Positions 9,892-23,700 of a DNA stretch of 64,000 bases are shown here, in pieces. The stretch is from the NCBI GenBank assembly GCA_965644295.1, contig CBFFRP010000241.1, positions 124,001 through 188,000 on the forward strand, in the 5' to 3' direction. Position numbers and translations under genes: made by a program. The notes below the pieces were generated by a model. It made no database searches. It was not told the DNA's origin and saw only the letters and a list, made by a program, of their open reading frames with translations. Within the stretch, counting starts at the first letter, position 1; the number at the start of each line of letters is the position of its first letter. This stretch comes from Paraphysomonas bandaiensis (taxonomy: Eukaryota > Chrysophyceae).

Positions 9892-10401
9892 ATGACTGAA
9901 GAAATTAATACCGTGAAATCTTTTCTAGAAGGTTGTTATTCAAGAATATCGAATGTTGATTATACGCTTGTAGAGAGTGTGTTGCATGATGACTTTGTGT
10001 TTGATGATGATAACGGACACCACGATAAGTCCTCGTATATATACGCCTTTCTTCCAGCATGGGAAGCTTTAGTATCTACAAGTAGATTAAGGATTGTGTC
10101 AATTGCATTATGTACTGAAAAAATTGATGGACGATCTGTTGTATTGGCACAGTGGGAATGTGATTATAGTTGTAAAGAAGGTGCCATGTGGGCGGGAGTC
10201 ATACCGATTTCTGGTGAAAAATATGGTTTGAAAGTACTGGCCAGCTTCCACCTTTTGGATGGTAAAATTATTCGTTTGCTGCAGCGAGCAGATGACTACT
10301 ACAGGCATTGTGGAATTGAGAGTGAGGTGCGTCGATACATGATTGCGCAAGAGGATAAGGCCAAAACACTGACTGAAAGAAATCCTTCTGTCTGTGAGTG
10401 A
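9892..10401 (+). CDS. Small protein, possibly NTF2/SnoaL-like fold
   Basis: A 169-aa single-exon ORF with strong coding character. The layout resembles the SnoaL/NTF2-like superfamily: an N-terminal helix (INTVKSFLEGCYSRI), then VESVLHDDFVFDD followed by paired beta strands (SVVLAQWECDYSC, YGLKVLASFHLLDGKIIRLLQ). The DDFVFDDDNG segment and FHLLDGKIIRLLQRAD fit the FxxxDGKI pattern common there. The active-site residues of a particular enzyme are not evident, so I assign only a possible fold. The start ATG at 9892 follows a CATACATTCA tract and is the first in frame. It is divergently arranged with the PhyH gene; joint function is speculation. Confidence 0.6.
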   Translation: MTEEINTVKSFLEGCYSRISNVDYTLVESVLHDDFVFDDDNGHHDKSSYIYAFLPAWEALVSTSRLRIVSIALCTEKIDGRSVVLAQWECDYSCKEGAMWAGVIPISGEKYGLKVLASFHLLDGKIIRLLQRADDYYRHCGIESEVRRYMIAQEDKAKTLTERNPSVCE

Positions 10402-11390
10402 AAATACCATCGTCTTCGAGGCATTATTCTGGCTATCAGTTAGATATGTAAATTATAGTTGTGTCATAAATACACCACCTAGTGTGCTATGGTTAGATGG
10501 CGTGCAGATATATATGCTTGCATGTTACCTGTATTCGGACAACATGCGTAATTGCTTGGCATTCGGCAGTTATCTTTTTTAAATCTTAAATTTTGCAAGG
10601 AGCCTTACCATAGTATGTAATCTCAATCCAATGTACCGCGTTTGAAACTGTACGACTGTACAGAATAAGATACTCATCACGTTGTAAGATTAACTGGTAT
10701 ATTCAAAGATAAAGATATATTCAAAGATAAATGAAGTAGCTATTGTAGTTAGACGATATGAAGTTGATTCGTGTCCATTTAGGTAGAGTTAATAAAATTA
10801 ATTGAAATTTAACCTCAGTTATAATGTATAATATAAGTTGTGACTTGAAAGCTAACTCTTACAAACTCCTTGGCCATTATTTAAAATAACCTCTCTTGAC
10901 AATAACATATATTGTAAGCACTTGGCTTTAGGACTTTGTATTCGAATTACGAAGATGGGGTTCCTTTGGAGTGTCACTATAACCGTTGCTTAAAGAATAA
11001 TCAGCAGTCAGAAACAGTATTACATGAAAGATAGTATAGACCAGGGCTAGGGAGCAATATATTAGACAAACGAAGTATTAAGTATTATATTGCCTGTGTA
11101 CGATGCCGCCTAAGATCTGATAATATTGATTGGTAGTAGAGAGAACATGAATTTAGTGAATGATGAGAGAAGTTGATCACAATTTTAATAATTGATTATT
11201 AAGTGTGCATTGTTATAAGTTCAGTTACTTAATTTAAGTCTAAATATCTAATTCGGTTTATGATCACTGAAACAGACTCAAATCTACCAAAGCAATCGAC
11301 AATTTGATTGCGTTAAAGTAACATAAAATCGGTGTTTAAATATAAATATAAATATAAACAGCGCACTGACGGAACACATATATATTCGAA
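10402..11390. other. Intergenic, AT-rich
   Basis: About 1 kb without a supported gene. A CAGGGCTAGGGAGCAATATA segment at 11042 resembles a hAT terminus, but I found no partner or target duplication. Confidence 0.45.
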
Positions 11391-13786
11391 TTAATCAACG
11401 CCGTAGTTGCTCCTAAAAGACGAAGGCTGTAGTATCGTTATGGCCTTAGACACATGGGATGTAACTTTCTTGTTGACCTCCGTGAGGTTTCTGATGAGCC
11501 TCTCGTTAGCAGCAGTTATTTTGGCAGTATCAAGTCTTTTTCCTCGAGCCCATTCCCCTTCATATATCTCTCCATCAGAATAAGTCATGGTCCCATAGCC
11601 GTGCTCTTTCCCCTTCACCCACTCGCCTTGACCACAAAAATTAAAACATTGACCAACAACTGCAGCACGAAGATGCAAACCTTCATACACGTCCCCATCA
11701 CTTGACTTGTAGATACCTCGGCCATGCTCCAGTCCATTCTTCCAGTCCCCTTGATAGCTACTTCCATCTACCATGTCGCTGTAAAAAATGAAGTGTAACA
11801 AACTTTTCTATACCTGAATAAGTGTACATTCCTTTTCCTTCTTCTCTACCCATTACCCACTCACCGTTATACACATCACCATCCTATATGATATGACTTT
11901 AGTTCCACTATACAAGGAAAGGTGGTCGAAAGATACCTCGTACGTTAAAACTCCATTACCATGTTTCCTTCCACGTTTCCATTGTCCGATGTATACATCA
12001 CCGTTGCTTACACATGGATTACACAGCATACACAGAGTCAATATTTGAATGATACCTGTATGTAAGTTTTCCCCGACCACTCTTCTTTCCATTCTCAAAA
12101 GTTCCCGTATACACATCACCTGAGTCGGAGAGCGTTCCTTGCCCATGATACATGCCTTCTCGCCAGTTGCCCTCGTACACCACTCCGTCACCATTGTACC
12201 GACCGTAACCATGTTCTTTGCCATTGGCCCACGCGCCGTCGTACTCATCATCGCATCCGCCATACCTGTAGACATGGTTTGTTTATGTAAAAACGCCTCA
12301 CTACATAACTTCATGCTACATACTTGAATACACCACGACCATGCTCAATCCCATCAACCCAATCGCCGTCGTACACTCCACCGTCACCTAGACACGGAAA
12401 CACATTTACCTCAAACATTGATGGAACCGTACATCAATACCGGAATACGTGTACACCCCCTTTCCTTGTTTAGTTCCATCTACCCAGTTCCCTTCATAGG
12501 TATCACCATTCTAAACACCACAAGGTCAATCCATAAAATAATCAGTCTAGCTGGTACACCTCGTATGTGGCCTTCCCTTTGCCATTCTCTTTCCCCTCTA
12601 CCCAATTCCCAACATATGTAACTTTCTTTTTCATGTAGACCATCTCCCCATTTCCATTCGGTGCATTGTCTACCCACATTCCAGTGTACTTGTTCCCGTC
12701 GATAAAAACTATGGTGCCGTGCCCATTCCGTTTGTCATCCCTCCACATACCAGAGTAAACATCGCCACATTTGAAAGTCAATGAGCCTTCTCCGCAACGT
12801 ACTCCCTCAACCCACTGTCCGCGGTACACGTCACCACACATATAAGTACACTTTCCGTAACCCTGTGGTCGATCATGCACACATTTTCCCTCATACACTC
12901 CACATTCTATACTGTATTTCCCATGCCCATGCCGCTCACCATTCTCATTGACCTTTTCCACGGTGTAACTCATGTAAGGCAATAGGTCATCTAGAAGCTC
13001 CTTAATCAAAGCGACATCGTCATGGTTGGTTACAAATCCATCTTCCGGATAGTAGTCATCAAACCTAGAGTTATCCAAATACGGAAGCATAATTGGTGAT
13101 GTAAAGTTTGTGGTATCCTTCTTGATGTCAACATAATGAGGTCGACGACCGTTGAGTGCTGCTCTTTGAAGTTCACCCTCAAATTTTTCAAGCTTATCAG
13201 AATTCTTTGTAGGTATATTAGCACCGTAAAAGATCTCCAGTCTACACCAGGATCTGTTCAAGTACCCATCGCGGTCACCATTCCATGCTAACAAGTTACA
13301 CTCACTGTAGTATTGTGATGAAGAAATATCGTTTGTACATTCAGCAGTGCCTATAATCGGAGTAAATATACAATCACACTGCTGCATTATTTCACGCAGG
13401 CCTATAGCCTTAGCGGATAATGGGTAACTGAAATCAATGCAACTGTAGTCAATCCAACAGTAGCATTTACTTAAATTCGTCTGATTTTTCCATATATGAT
13501 AAATACCAGACTTACACAGAGTGAAGACATCGTTATGGATGTTATCAGGGTGTGGTTGACCACTGTATCCATCACATTGAGGAGATCCTCGTAACCAACG
13601 ATGACTAACAAATACAATGAAGGCATTAGAGGATTCAATTGATGATAATGAGCATGTGATTTCATTGAATTCTACAAACTTTGGAAATGAATTATATTCA
13701 CATAATTTACTAAAATCTAGTAAATAAATATTAGATTCATTGGATTTTTTGGTTGGATTAATACGAAAACTCTGACATAAACCCAT
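11391..13786 (-). CDS. MORN-repeat protein with N-terminal SHRW/WIDY (TIR-like) domain
   Basis: Minus-strand exons: 13786–12560, 12510–12441, 12387–12324, 12265–12056, 12006–11937, 11883–11814, 11767–11391. They sum to 2,088 nt (695 aa), with introns of 46–58 nt. The N-terminus MGLCQS carries Gly2 and Cys4, a plausible myristoylation/palmitoylation signal. Residues ~55–200 contain VFVSHRW (61–64), CWIDYSCID (110–118) and RSWCRLE (178–184), a protist domain reminiscent of TIR/DUF-type folds with an SHRWL and WIDYxCxD core. From ~285 about fifteen MORN repeats (GDVYxGxW…GxGxxxY) follow to ~640, then a short helical tail. MORN arrays bind membranes or scaffold cytoskeletal structures, so I infer a membrane-associated scaffold. 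Several exons are exactly 70 nt, one MORN unit each. Confidence 0.85.
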
Positions 13787-14654
13787 TTTAGAATAGTTTT
13801 AGGGATATTTTCATATAGTTTTAAGGGTATTTTTAGATGGTTTTAGATATTTTTAGAGTTTTTTATATAGATTTATTTATATTTCATGTCTATATGAATA
13901 GGTGTGGATAGATATAATCATGTGGAGTGATTGTGGTCATTGTGTTGGAGATTCACCATGTATAGTATTGGGATGGTAGAGTAATCCTGTAGAGATGCAG
14001 ATCTATATGATCCACTGGAGTTGCACTGTGCTGTATTATGGTAGCTGAGGTGTACATGTATGCATACAGAGTGTACAATGGACATTCTGTGTACTGGCAG
14101 GCAAACTCTGTACATCTAGATGATGATGATGTCAGCTCTCGAAATATGTATAGATATAGCCATTTGTTGTGGTACTTAGGTCAAAAAACAGCATTTTTTC
14201 TAAAAATAGTGTCTAAATATCCTGCATTTTAAATATACAATAGAAAAAAATCTAATTTTTATATATATGTGTAACGGTCCATGCATATGTAGGGTATGTT
14301 TACTAGTGCTGTGTATACCATATACAGCAGCTGTGTATGTTGTAGGTTTCAGTGGTTGTCGTGCACTAGAAATATCTAAAAATCTAGAAATATATCAAAT
14401 AAAATCAAAAAAGTCGAGAAAATAACAATTTTGACAGTTGAAAATGAGTTTTTATGAACTTTTATTGTAATATTTGAGTATAATGGCGATGATTTAGGAA
14501 GAAGAAAATATATTCGAGTTCATCACATGCACTGGGAGTTACTTCCATGCGATAGTTCATCATATCATCGCAATATATCGTATGTATTGTCTGTGTTGTC
14601 GAAATGAGTCATCATTAAAGAGTTCATTATGTCTTTATTCAAGTTGTGAAGCTT
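13787..14654. other. Intergenic between divergent genes
   Basis: Contains imperfect repeats of a TTTTAGGGATATTTT-type unit (13795–13865) directly upstream of the MORN gene, and AT-rich sequence. No supported gene. Probably holds the MORN promoter. Confidence 0.45.
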
Positions 14655-14662
14655 TATATAAG
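14655..14662 (+). promoter_or_regulatory. Possible TATA box of the giant REJ/PTGQ gene
   Basis: TATATAAG lies 50 bp upstream of the ATG at 14712, a good match to the TATA consensus in a suitable position. The match is seen in sequence; use is inferred. Confidence 0.35.
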
Positions 14663-14711
14663 AGTCACTACAGATTAACATCCTCTTAGCGGTGATATTA
14701 CTGACACGATC

Positions 14712-17700
14712 ATGTATAAACCACGACAGTGGTATGTCGTGTTTATACTTTTTTTTAATCTTTTACTTATTGTGTCGCCTTCAACACTTCAACCGACATC
14801 TCTATTAACACCCCAACCAAGTATATGTCCGACTAGTGAACCATCTGAACAACCAACTCGAGAGCCATCTTTTCAACCCACTAGTCGACCAACTGATGTG
14901 CCCACTCAGCCTTCTAGCTTACCGTCTAGCGAACCTACAGGTCAACCGACTGGATTTCCCACGGGACAACCTTCGGGGCAGCCAACTGGATACCCTACTG
15001 GTCAACCAACATGTGTCCCTACTGGAGAGCCTACAGGTTACCCTACTGGCCAGCCTAGTGGCCTACCGACGTGTATGCCTACTGGTCAACCTACTGGTCA
15101 GCCAACAGGTCAACCGACTAGCCAACCTACATGTTACCCAACTGGGGAACCAACAAGTCAACCAACATGCCAGCCCATAGGGCAGCCTACTAGTCAGCCT
15201 ACGGGGCAGCCTTCAAGTAATCCTACTAGTCAGCCAACTGGACAGCCAACTGGTGAACCAAGTTATGAACCTACAGGAGAGCCGACAGGTCATCCAACAG
15301 GCCAACCAAGTGGACAACCTACCGGGCAGCCAACAGGACAGCCATCAAGTGACCCCACTGGACAACCAACTGAGCAACCCTCAGCTCTACCTACGGGGCA
15401 GCCAACTTGTCGACCTACTGGGGAGCCTACAGGGCAACCCACTGGACAGCCCATTGGTCAGCCTACCGGACAACCCACAGCTCTACCGTCAGGACACCCT
15501 ACAAGTGAGCCGACTGGTGAGCCCACAGGACAACCGACATGTCTGCCTTCTGGGATGCCATCAAGTGAACCCACGGGAGAGCCTACGAGTCAACCAAGTA
15601 GTCACCCGACTGGGCAGCCTACGGGGCTGCCTACAGGTGAGCCGACTGGTACACCCACTGGACATCCTACTCGTCAACCGACAGCTCTACCTTCAGGACA
15701 ACCTACCGGTGAGCCAACTGGTCAACCAACGGGACAGCCTACTTGTCGACCTACAGGATACCCATCAAGTGAGCCCACTGGAGAGCCTACGCTGCAGCCG
15801 ACTGAACAACCTACGGGGAAGCCAACAAGACTGCCCACGGGTCAACCTTCTGGGCAGCCAACTGGTCAGCCCACTGGTCAGCCTACTAGTCAACCTACAG
15901 TACAACCAACGTGTCCGCCAACAGGGCAGCCAACAGGTCAACCTACAGGTCAGCCGACGGGGGAACCAACTAGTCAACCAACAGGGGATCCTACAGGGGA
16001 GCCTACTGAACATCCTACAGGTCAGCCATCTGGTCAGCCAACAGGTCAACCTACAGGACAGCCTACTGGACAGCCCACGGGCCAGCCTACAGCACAGCCT
16101 ACTGGTCAACCAACAGGTCAGCCTAGTGGGTATCCGACAGGACAACCGTCAGGTCAACCGACTGGCCAGCCAACTGGTGAGCCAACTGGTGCACCTACAG
16201 GTCAGCCAACCGGAGAGCCAACTGCTGAGCCCACCGGTCAACCGACAGGAAAGCCAACTAGGCAACCGACAGGGGAGCCAACTTTTCAACCTACTGGTCT
16301 GCCGACCGGACTGCCAACGGAACTTCCAACTGGTCAGCCCACGGGCGTGCCAACTTATCAACCAACAGGACAACCGACTGGTCGGCCTACAGGGGAGCCA
16401 AGTTGTCAGCCGACGGGACAGCCTACCGGACAACCCACAGTAGGACCAACCGGACAGCCAACAGGTCAACCTACTGGTCAGCCGACAGGACAACCAACAT
16501 GTCAACCTACTGCGCAGCCAACTGGTCAACCGACAGGAGAACCTACAGGTCAACCTTCCGGCCAACCTACAGGCCAGCCTACTGGTGAACCATCCGGACA
16601 GCCAACTGCTCAGCCATCAGGTCAACCTACTTGTCAGCCTACTGGGGAGCCATCCGGACAGCCTACGGGGGAGCCCACAGGTCAACCTTCTGGCCAGCCA
16701 ACTGCTCAACCCACTGGTCAGCCTACACGTCATCCAACTGGGCAGCCTACAGGGCAGCCAACTGGGGAGCCAACTGGACAACCTAGTGGGTATCCGACTG
16801 GACAACCGACTGGTCATCCAACAGGGCAGCCAACTGGTCTTCCCACTGGTCAACCAACGGGGAAGCCCACTGGGCAGCCAACTGGCCTTCCCACTGGTCA
16901 GCCAACATGCCAGCCTTCAAGTCAACCTACAGGAATACCAACTGGACAACCTACTGGTCAGCCTACACGACTACCTACAGGACTACCTACTGGATCACCT
17001 ACTGGGCAGCCGACGGGTCAGCCCACTGGACAACCGACAGGTCAACCTACTGGTCAGCCTACCGGACAACCAACTGGCCAGCCTACAGGACAGCCAACAG
17101 GACAACCAACTGGTCAGCCAACTTGGGAGCCTACTGGACAACCCACTGGTCAACCTACTGGTCAGCCAACCGGGCAACCTACAGCACTGCCGACAGGAGA
17201 GCCATCTGGTCAACCTACTGGGCAGCCTACAGGCCAGCCGTCTGGTCATCCAACCGGTGAGCCAACCGGTCGACCTACAGGGCAGCCTACGGGACAGCCA
17301 ACTGGTCAGCCAACTTGGGAGCCAACCGGTCAACCTACTGGGCAGCCGACGGGGGAACCAACAGGTCAGCCCACTGGACAGCCAACCGGACAGCCAACTT
17401 GTCAGCCCACGGGACAGCCAACGGGACAGCCCACTGGTGAGCCTACGGGTCAGCCAACTTGTCAGCCCACGGGACAGCCCACAGGACAGCCAACGGGACA
17501 GCCCACTGGTGAACCTACGAGTCAGCCAACTGGACAACCTACTGGTCAACCGACGGGAGAACCCACTGGGCAGCCAACGGGTCAACCTACTAGTCAGCCT
17601 TCAGGTCAACCCACTGGTCAGCCAACGGGGGAACCATCTATACAACCAACTGGTGAACCTACTGGTCAGCCAACAGGACAGCCCACAGGGCAACCAACAA

Positions 17701-20700
17701 GTCATCCAACTGGGGAGCCAACCGGTGAACCTACTGGTCAGCCTACAGGACTGCCCACAGGGCAACCAACTAGTCAGCCAACTGGTGAGCCAACCAGGCA
17801 GCCTACTGGTGAACCGACGGGCCAACCGACTGGGCACCCGACGGGACAACCAACCGGGCAGCCTAGTGGTCAGCCGACGGGTCTGCCGACAGGGCAGCCA
17901 ACGGGACAGCCAACTGGGGAGCCTACCGGTCAGCCAACTGGTCAGCCTACTGGACAACCGACAGTTCATCCTACTGGTCAGCCGACGGGAGAACCTACTG
18001 GTGAACCGACTGGCCAGCCAAGTGGACTGCCAACGGGACAGCCGACTGGTCATCCTACTGGGCAGCCAAGTGGTAAGCCTACAGGTCAACCGACAGGCCA
18101 ACCCACCGGTCAACCAACTGGTAAGCCCAGTGGTAAGCCCACGGGACAACCAACAGGCCAGCCAACTGGTCAGCCAACAGGTGAGCCTACTGGTCAACCA
18201 ACAGGTCAACCTACTGGTCAGCCAACAGGTCAACCTACTGGGCAGCCAACAGGACAACCTTCTGGACAGCCTACTGGGGAACCAACTGGTCAACCGACAG
18301 GCCAGCCGACGGGGGAACCAACAGGACAACCAACTGGTCAGCCCACTGGACAGCCGACGGGACAGCCAACAGGCCAGCCCACGGGTCAGCCAACTGGTGA
18401 GCCTACTGGGCAGCCAACAGGTCAACCTACTGGCCAGCCAACAGGCCAGCCAACTGGTGAGCCAAGTGGACTGCCAACGGGACAGCCGACGGGGGAGCCT
18501 ACTGGACAACCCACAGGCCAGCCGACGGGGGAACCAACAGGACAACCAACTGGTCAGCCCAGTGGACATCCCACGGGACAGCCAACAGGTCAGCCAACAG
18601 GTCAGCCAACTGGTGAGCCAACTGGACAACCAACAGGTCAACCTACTGGGCAGCCAACAGGACAGCCAACTGGTCAACCTACTGGTGAGCCCACGGGACA
18701 GCCTACTGGGGAGCCAACTGGTGAACCGACAGGTCAGCCAACAGGCCAACCTACTGGTCAACCAACGGGTCAGCCCACTGGACATCCCACGGGACAGCCA
18801 ACAGGTCAGCCCACGGGTCAGCCAACTGGTGAGCCAACTGGACAACCAACAGGTCAACCTACTGGGCAGCCAACAGGACAGCCAACTGGTCAACCTACTG
18901 GTGAGCCCACGGGACAGCCTACTGGGGAGCCAACTGGTGAACCGACAGGTCAGCCAACAGGCCAACCTACTGGTCAACCAACGGGTCAGCCCACTGGACA
19001 GCCGACGGGACAGCCAACAGGCCAGCCCACGGGTCAGCCAACTGGTGAGCCAACTGGACAACCAACAGGTCAGCCTACTGGCCAGCCAACAGGCCAGCCA
19101 ACTGGTGAGCCCACGGGACTGCCCACAGGCCAGCCGACGGGGGAGCCTACTGGACAACCCACAGGCCAGCCGACGGGGGAACCAACAGGACAACCAACTG
19201 GTCAGCCCACTGGACAGCCGACGGGACAGCCAACAGGTCAGCCAACAGGTCAGCCAACTGGTGAGCCAACTGGACAACCAACAGGTCAACCTACTGGGCA
19301 GCCAACAGGACAGCCAACTGGTCAACCTACTGGTGAGCCCACGGGACAGCCTACTGGGGAGCCAACTGGACAACCCACAGGCCAGCCAACAGGCCAACCA
19401 ACCGGTCAACCAACGGGTCAGCCCAGCGGACATCCCACGGGACAGCCAACAGGCCAGCCCACGGGTCAGCCAACAGGTGAGCCTACTGGTCAACCGACAG
19501 GTCAACCTACTGGCCAGCCAACAGGTCAACCTACTGGGCAGCCAACAGGACAACCTTCTGGACAGCCTACTGGGGAACCAACTGGTGAACCGACAGGCCA
19601 GCCGACGGGGGAACCAACAGGCCAGCCGACAGGACAACCTACTGGACAGCCGACGGGACAGCCAACAGGCCAGCCAACTGGTCAGCCAACTGGTGAGCCT
19701 ACTGGGCAGCCAACAGGTCAACCTACTGGGCAGCCAACAGGCCAGCCAACTGGTCAACCTACTGGTGAGCCCACGGGACAGCCTACTGGGGAGCCAACTG
19801 GACAACCCACAGGCCAGCCGACGGGCCAGCCAACAGGACAACCAACTGGTCAGCCCACTGGACAGCCAACGGGACAGCCAACAGGCCAGCCCACGGGTCA
19901 GCCAACAGGTGAGCCTACTGGTCAACCAACAGGTCAACCTACTGGCCAGCCAACAGGTCAACCTACTGGGCAGCCAACAGGCCAGCCAACTGGACAGCCT
20001 ACTGGGGAGCCAACTGGTGAACCGACAGGCCAGCCGACGGGGGAACCAACAGGCCAGCCGACAGGACAACCTACAGGTGAGCCGACGGGACAGCCAACAG
20101 GCCAGCCCACGGGTCAGCCAACTGGTGAGCCTACTGGGCAGCCAACAGGTCAACCTACTGGGCAGCCAACAGGCCAGCCAACTGGTCAACCTACTGGTGA
20201 GCCCACGGGACAGCCTACTGGGGAGCCAACTGGACAACCCACAGGCCAGCCGACGGGCCAGCCAACAGGACAACCAACTGGTCAGCCCACTGGACAGCCA
20301 ACGGGCCAGCCAACAGGCCAGCCCACGGGCCAGCCAACTGGTGAGCCTACTGGTCAACCAACAGGTCAACCTACTGGGCAGCCAACAGGCCAGCCAACAG
20401 GTCAACCTACTGGTGAGCCGACTGGACAACCTTCTGGACAACCCACTGGTCAGCCCACGGGACAACCTACAGGTCAACCTTCTGGGCAGCCTACTGGGCA
20501 GCCAACAGGTCAACCCACAGGTCAGCCAACAGGGCAACCTACTGGTCAGCCCACCGGACAGCCTTCTGGTCAACCGACAGGACAACCCACAGGACAGCCA
20601 ACGGCACAACCTACTGGTGAGCCCACGGGACAGCCAACTGGTCAACCTACTGGTCAACCGACCGGGGAACCAACAGGACAACCTACTGGTCAACCTACAG

Positions 20701-23700
20701 GACAGCCTTCTGGCGAGCCTACAGGGCAGCCAACAGGACAACCTACTGGGCAACCAACGGGACAGCCAACTGGACAACCTACTGGGCAGCCAACAGGTCA
20801 ACCCACTGGACAGCCTACAGGTCAACCGACAGGTCAACCGACGGGCCAGCCAACAGGTCAACCAACTGGTCAGCCTACTGGTCAACCTACAGGACAGCCA
20901 ACAGGACAACCAACTGGTCAACCGACAGGACAGCCCACTGGTCAGCCTACGGGACAACCCACAGGACAGCCAACTGGGCAACCAACAGGACAACCTACTG
21001 GACAACCCACTGGTCAACCCACTGGACAGCCTACAGGAGAGCCCACTGGTCAACCGACGGGCCAGCCAACAGGTCAACCTACTGGACAGCCCACTGGTCA
21101 ACCTACAGGACAGCCAACGGGACAGCCAACTGGTCAACCGACTGGACAGCCCACTGGTCAGCCTACGGGACAACCCACAGGACAGCCAACGGGACAACCT
21201 TCTGGACAGCCTACTGGACAGCCAACAGGACAACCCACAGGCCAGCCCACTGGTCAACCGACGGGCCAGCCAACAGGTCAACCTACTGGACAGCCTACTG
21301 GTCAGCCAACTGGTCAGCCGACGGGTCAACCGACTGGACAGCCAACCGGACAGCCAACTAGTCAACCGACTGGGGAGCCGACAGGTCAACCAACTGGTCA
21401 GCCCACTGGTCAACCTACAGGTTTGCCGACTGGCCAACCGTCTGGATGGCCTAGTTCTGAGCCGTCATCAATTCCGTCAAGTGCGCCGACTAAGTTCCCG
21501 ACCATGAGGCCCACTCTGTCTCCCACTGTTGGTGGAAAGCGGTCAACATCTCATCCAACTTGGCGTCCAACGCGTAGGCCTACCTGGTGTCCCACTGAGT
21601 CGCCAACTTTTGCACCGTCCATTGATTATAGCCAGTACGCTTATGATGAGATGTATACTATGTACACGTCATTAGACGCCCAAGACGACTTAGCCGTGTC
21701 ATTTGGCTCGTTTAATTACAAAGGTTTAGATGTGGACAGTACATGTAGTGAGTGGCCATCTTTTCAAACGAATGCATTTTCTATTCCTGTTGATGGTATT
21801 TCTGTGGAGTCAATATCTGTTGCGTATGGGTATAGATCAACTCTTGAATCTGCGTTTCACCAGAATATAATCACTTGTGCTGACAAAGAAGTTGTAGACA
21901 TAATGACTGATAATTTTTTAACGCAAAAAGAATTCTATGTTAATTGTGGTGGCAACAAGTGGAGATACGCCAAGTGCAGGTCTGGAAACTATGTGATTTG
22001 TATAAATTGTGGTACGACCAACAGACAGGGCTGTTATGATTATCCCCAAACACTGTTTCATCCTTGTTACAAAGGCAATACCCAGGAGACATTCTATTCA
22101 CACTTGACGATTCAGCTAAAAGAATCAATCCTCTACCCTCAAATTCACGGGCAGTCAATCAATGCAAATGAAAATTCTTTAGTGGTCAACTTAAATATTT
22201 CAACGAACGGTGTGCTCTATTGCTCTGCTTTTCGTGTTGGAGATGTTATTCCATCGTCGGTCTCTCGAATTGTAAAGGACGGGGCCCAGACTGTTGTTGA
22301 TGGAAATTCGAATGTGTCGTCAATATCTGCAGCCGTTTATATTGATGACCTTGATCCGATGACGACGTATAGTGTGTACTGCTATACTGAAGATTTCAGT
22401 GGTAACTCAATGGGAATTGAAGAAGTTTTGGCCACCCGTCAATTAGCGAATACAACTTGTTGTAGGCGCATTTTACTATCGAAGGGAGTTCCATCTATTC
22501 AGCAATATGTTCTGGGAAAAGATGAATTCGAATTTAGTTTTACTTTGAACTCGTATCCGCAGCGAGAAATTCGCGTCGACATCGAATTGGTGGCAATTAA
22601 TTGCGGTCGTACATATAATACGACCTGTGGAGTGGCAGAAGCATACCCTTCGCAATTTACGTTCTCTCCAGAGTCAATATCTCTGGAATCTGTGTTTGTC
22701 GTACGAGGAGAGACAGGTGATTATAATTTGTCTATATCCACTTACAGTTCCAAGTTAGATAGTGATTGGTATCACGGAGTATATTCGAACCTCACTATAA
22801 ATCCCTATGGGTCTAATATTGCCCCTCCCCGTATATCATCGGCGCAGTTTTCTCCCGATGGCAGAAAAATATTGGTTCGGTTTGATTCTGCGACGCACAA
22901 TGGGGGTGCTGATACAGATGGCTTTGATAAAGACTTCGATTGCGCGGAAGTTATGAATTTTGTTGGAATATCATCATCCCAGTGCCGTTGGAGCACAAGC
23001 AAACTTCTAACGGTGTACCTACGCTACTCATCCAATGTGTACGTTAACATAGGAGATGTACTTACTCTATATGCGGGAGTTGTAAAGGCAGCTTGTCTTG
23101 ATGGATTTGTGTGCAGTGATTTTGTAGCAAACTCGCCACAATCTGTGGTCATTAAAAAATCTAGCAGTCATGTAATTCCTGAGGTGTCTTTATCTGTTTC
23201 TGGGCGAACAATATCAAAATGCTCAAATTTATTGTTAGATCCAACGTTATCTAGGTTCAAGGGTGGTAGCATGAGACCGTGGAAAAGTATTTCGTGGACC
23301 GTGACCGGCACAGGGGGTAATGCGACTGCGATATCACAGCTGTTAGATACCGAATATAGTTCAGATACTCAACGTACGATTACAATCCCTTATTCAATGA
23401 TATCTGTGGGGAAGTTAACGTTTTCGTTGCGTCTACAGGCATTTTGGGGGAAAAGTGCGGCTGTCAGTTCAACAGTTACTGTAATTGATGACGTGGTTGC
23501 TGAGATAAGTATATTAGGCCCTGCTGTAAAGTCTATATTCCGATGGCAAGTACTGGAGTTATTTACACAAACGGAGGTTTCATTTTGTTCTGTAAACGGG
23601 TCTACCAACTTCACAGCGTTCCAATATTTGTGGTCTGGATATAAAGGAACTAAATTTGAGAACACGCTTTCGTCTGTTTCGAATGATCCCAGGTCATTCA

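Noticed and set aside
11042-11100. CAGGGCTAGGGAGCAATATA resembling a hAT end.
   Set aside because: No matching opposite terminus or 8-bp duplication found nearby.
14932-21430. Regular short repeats considered as a CRISPR-like array.
   Set aside because: Repeats are contiguous 12-bp codon units without spacers, in a eukaryotic coding frame.
16585-21507. Very long open frames in the other plus frame and on the minus strand of the PTGQ array (up to 1,640 and 1,278 codons).
   Set aside because: They are by-products of a 12-bp repeat with no stop codon in other frames. Composition is an artefact (Ser/Leu/Arg or Gln/Asp/Leu low complexity) and variation follows codon position 3 of the PTGQ frame.
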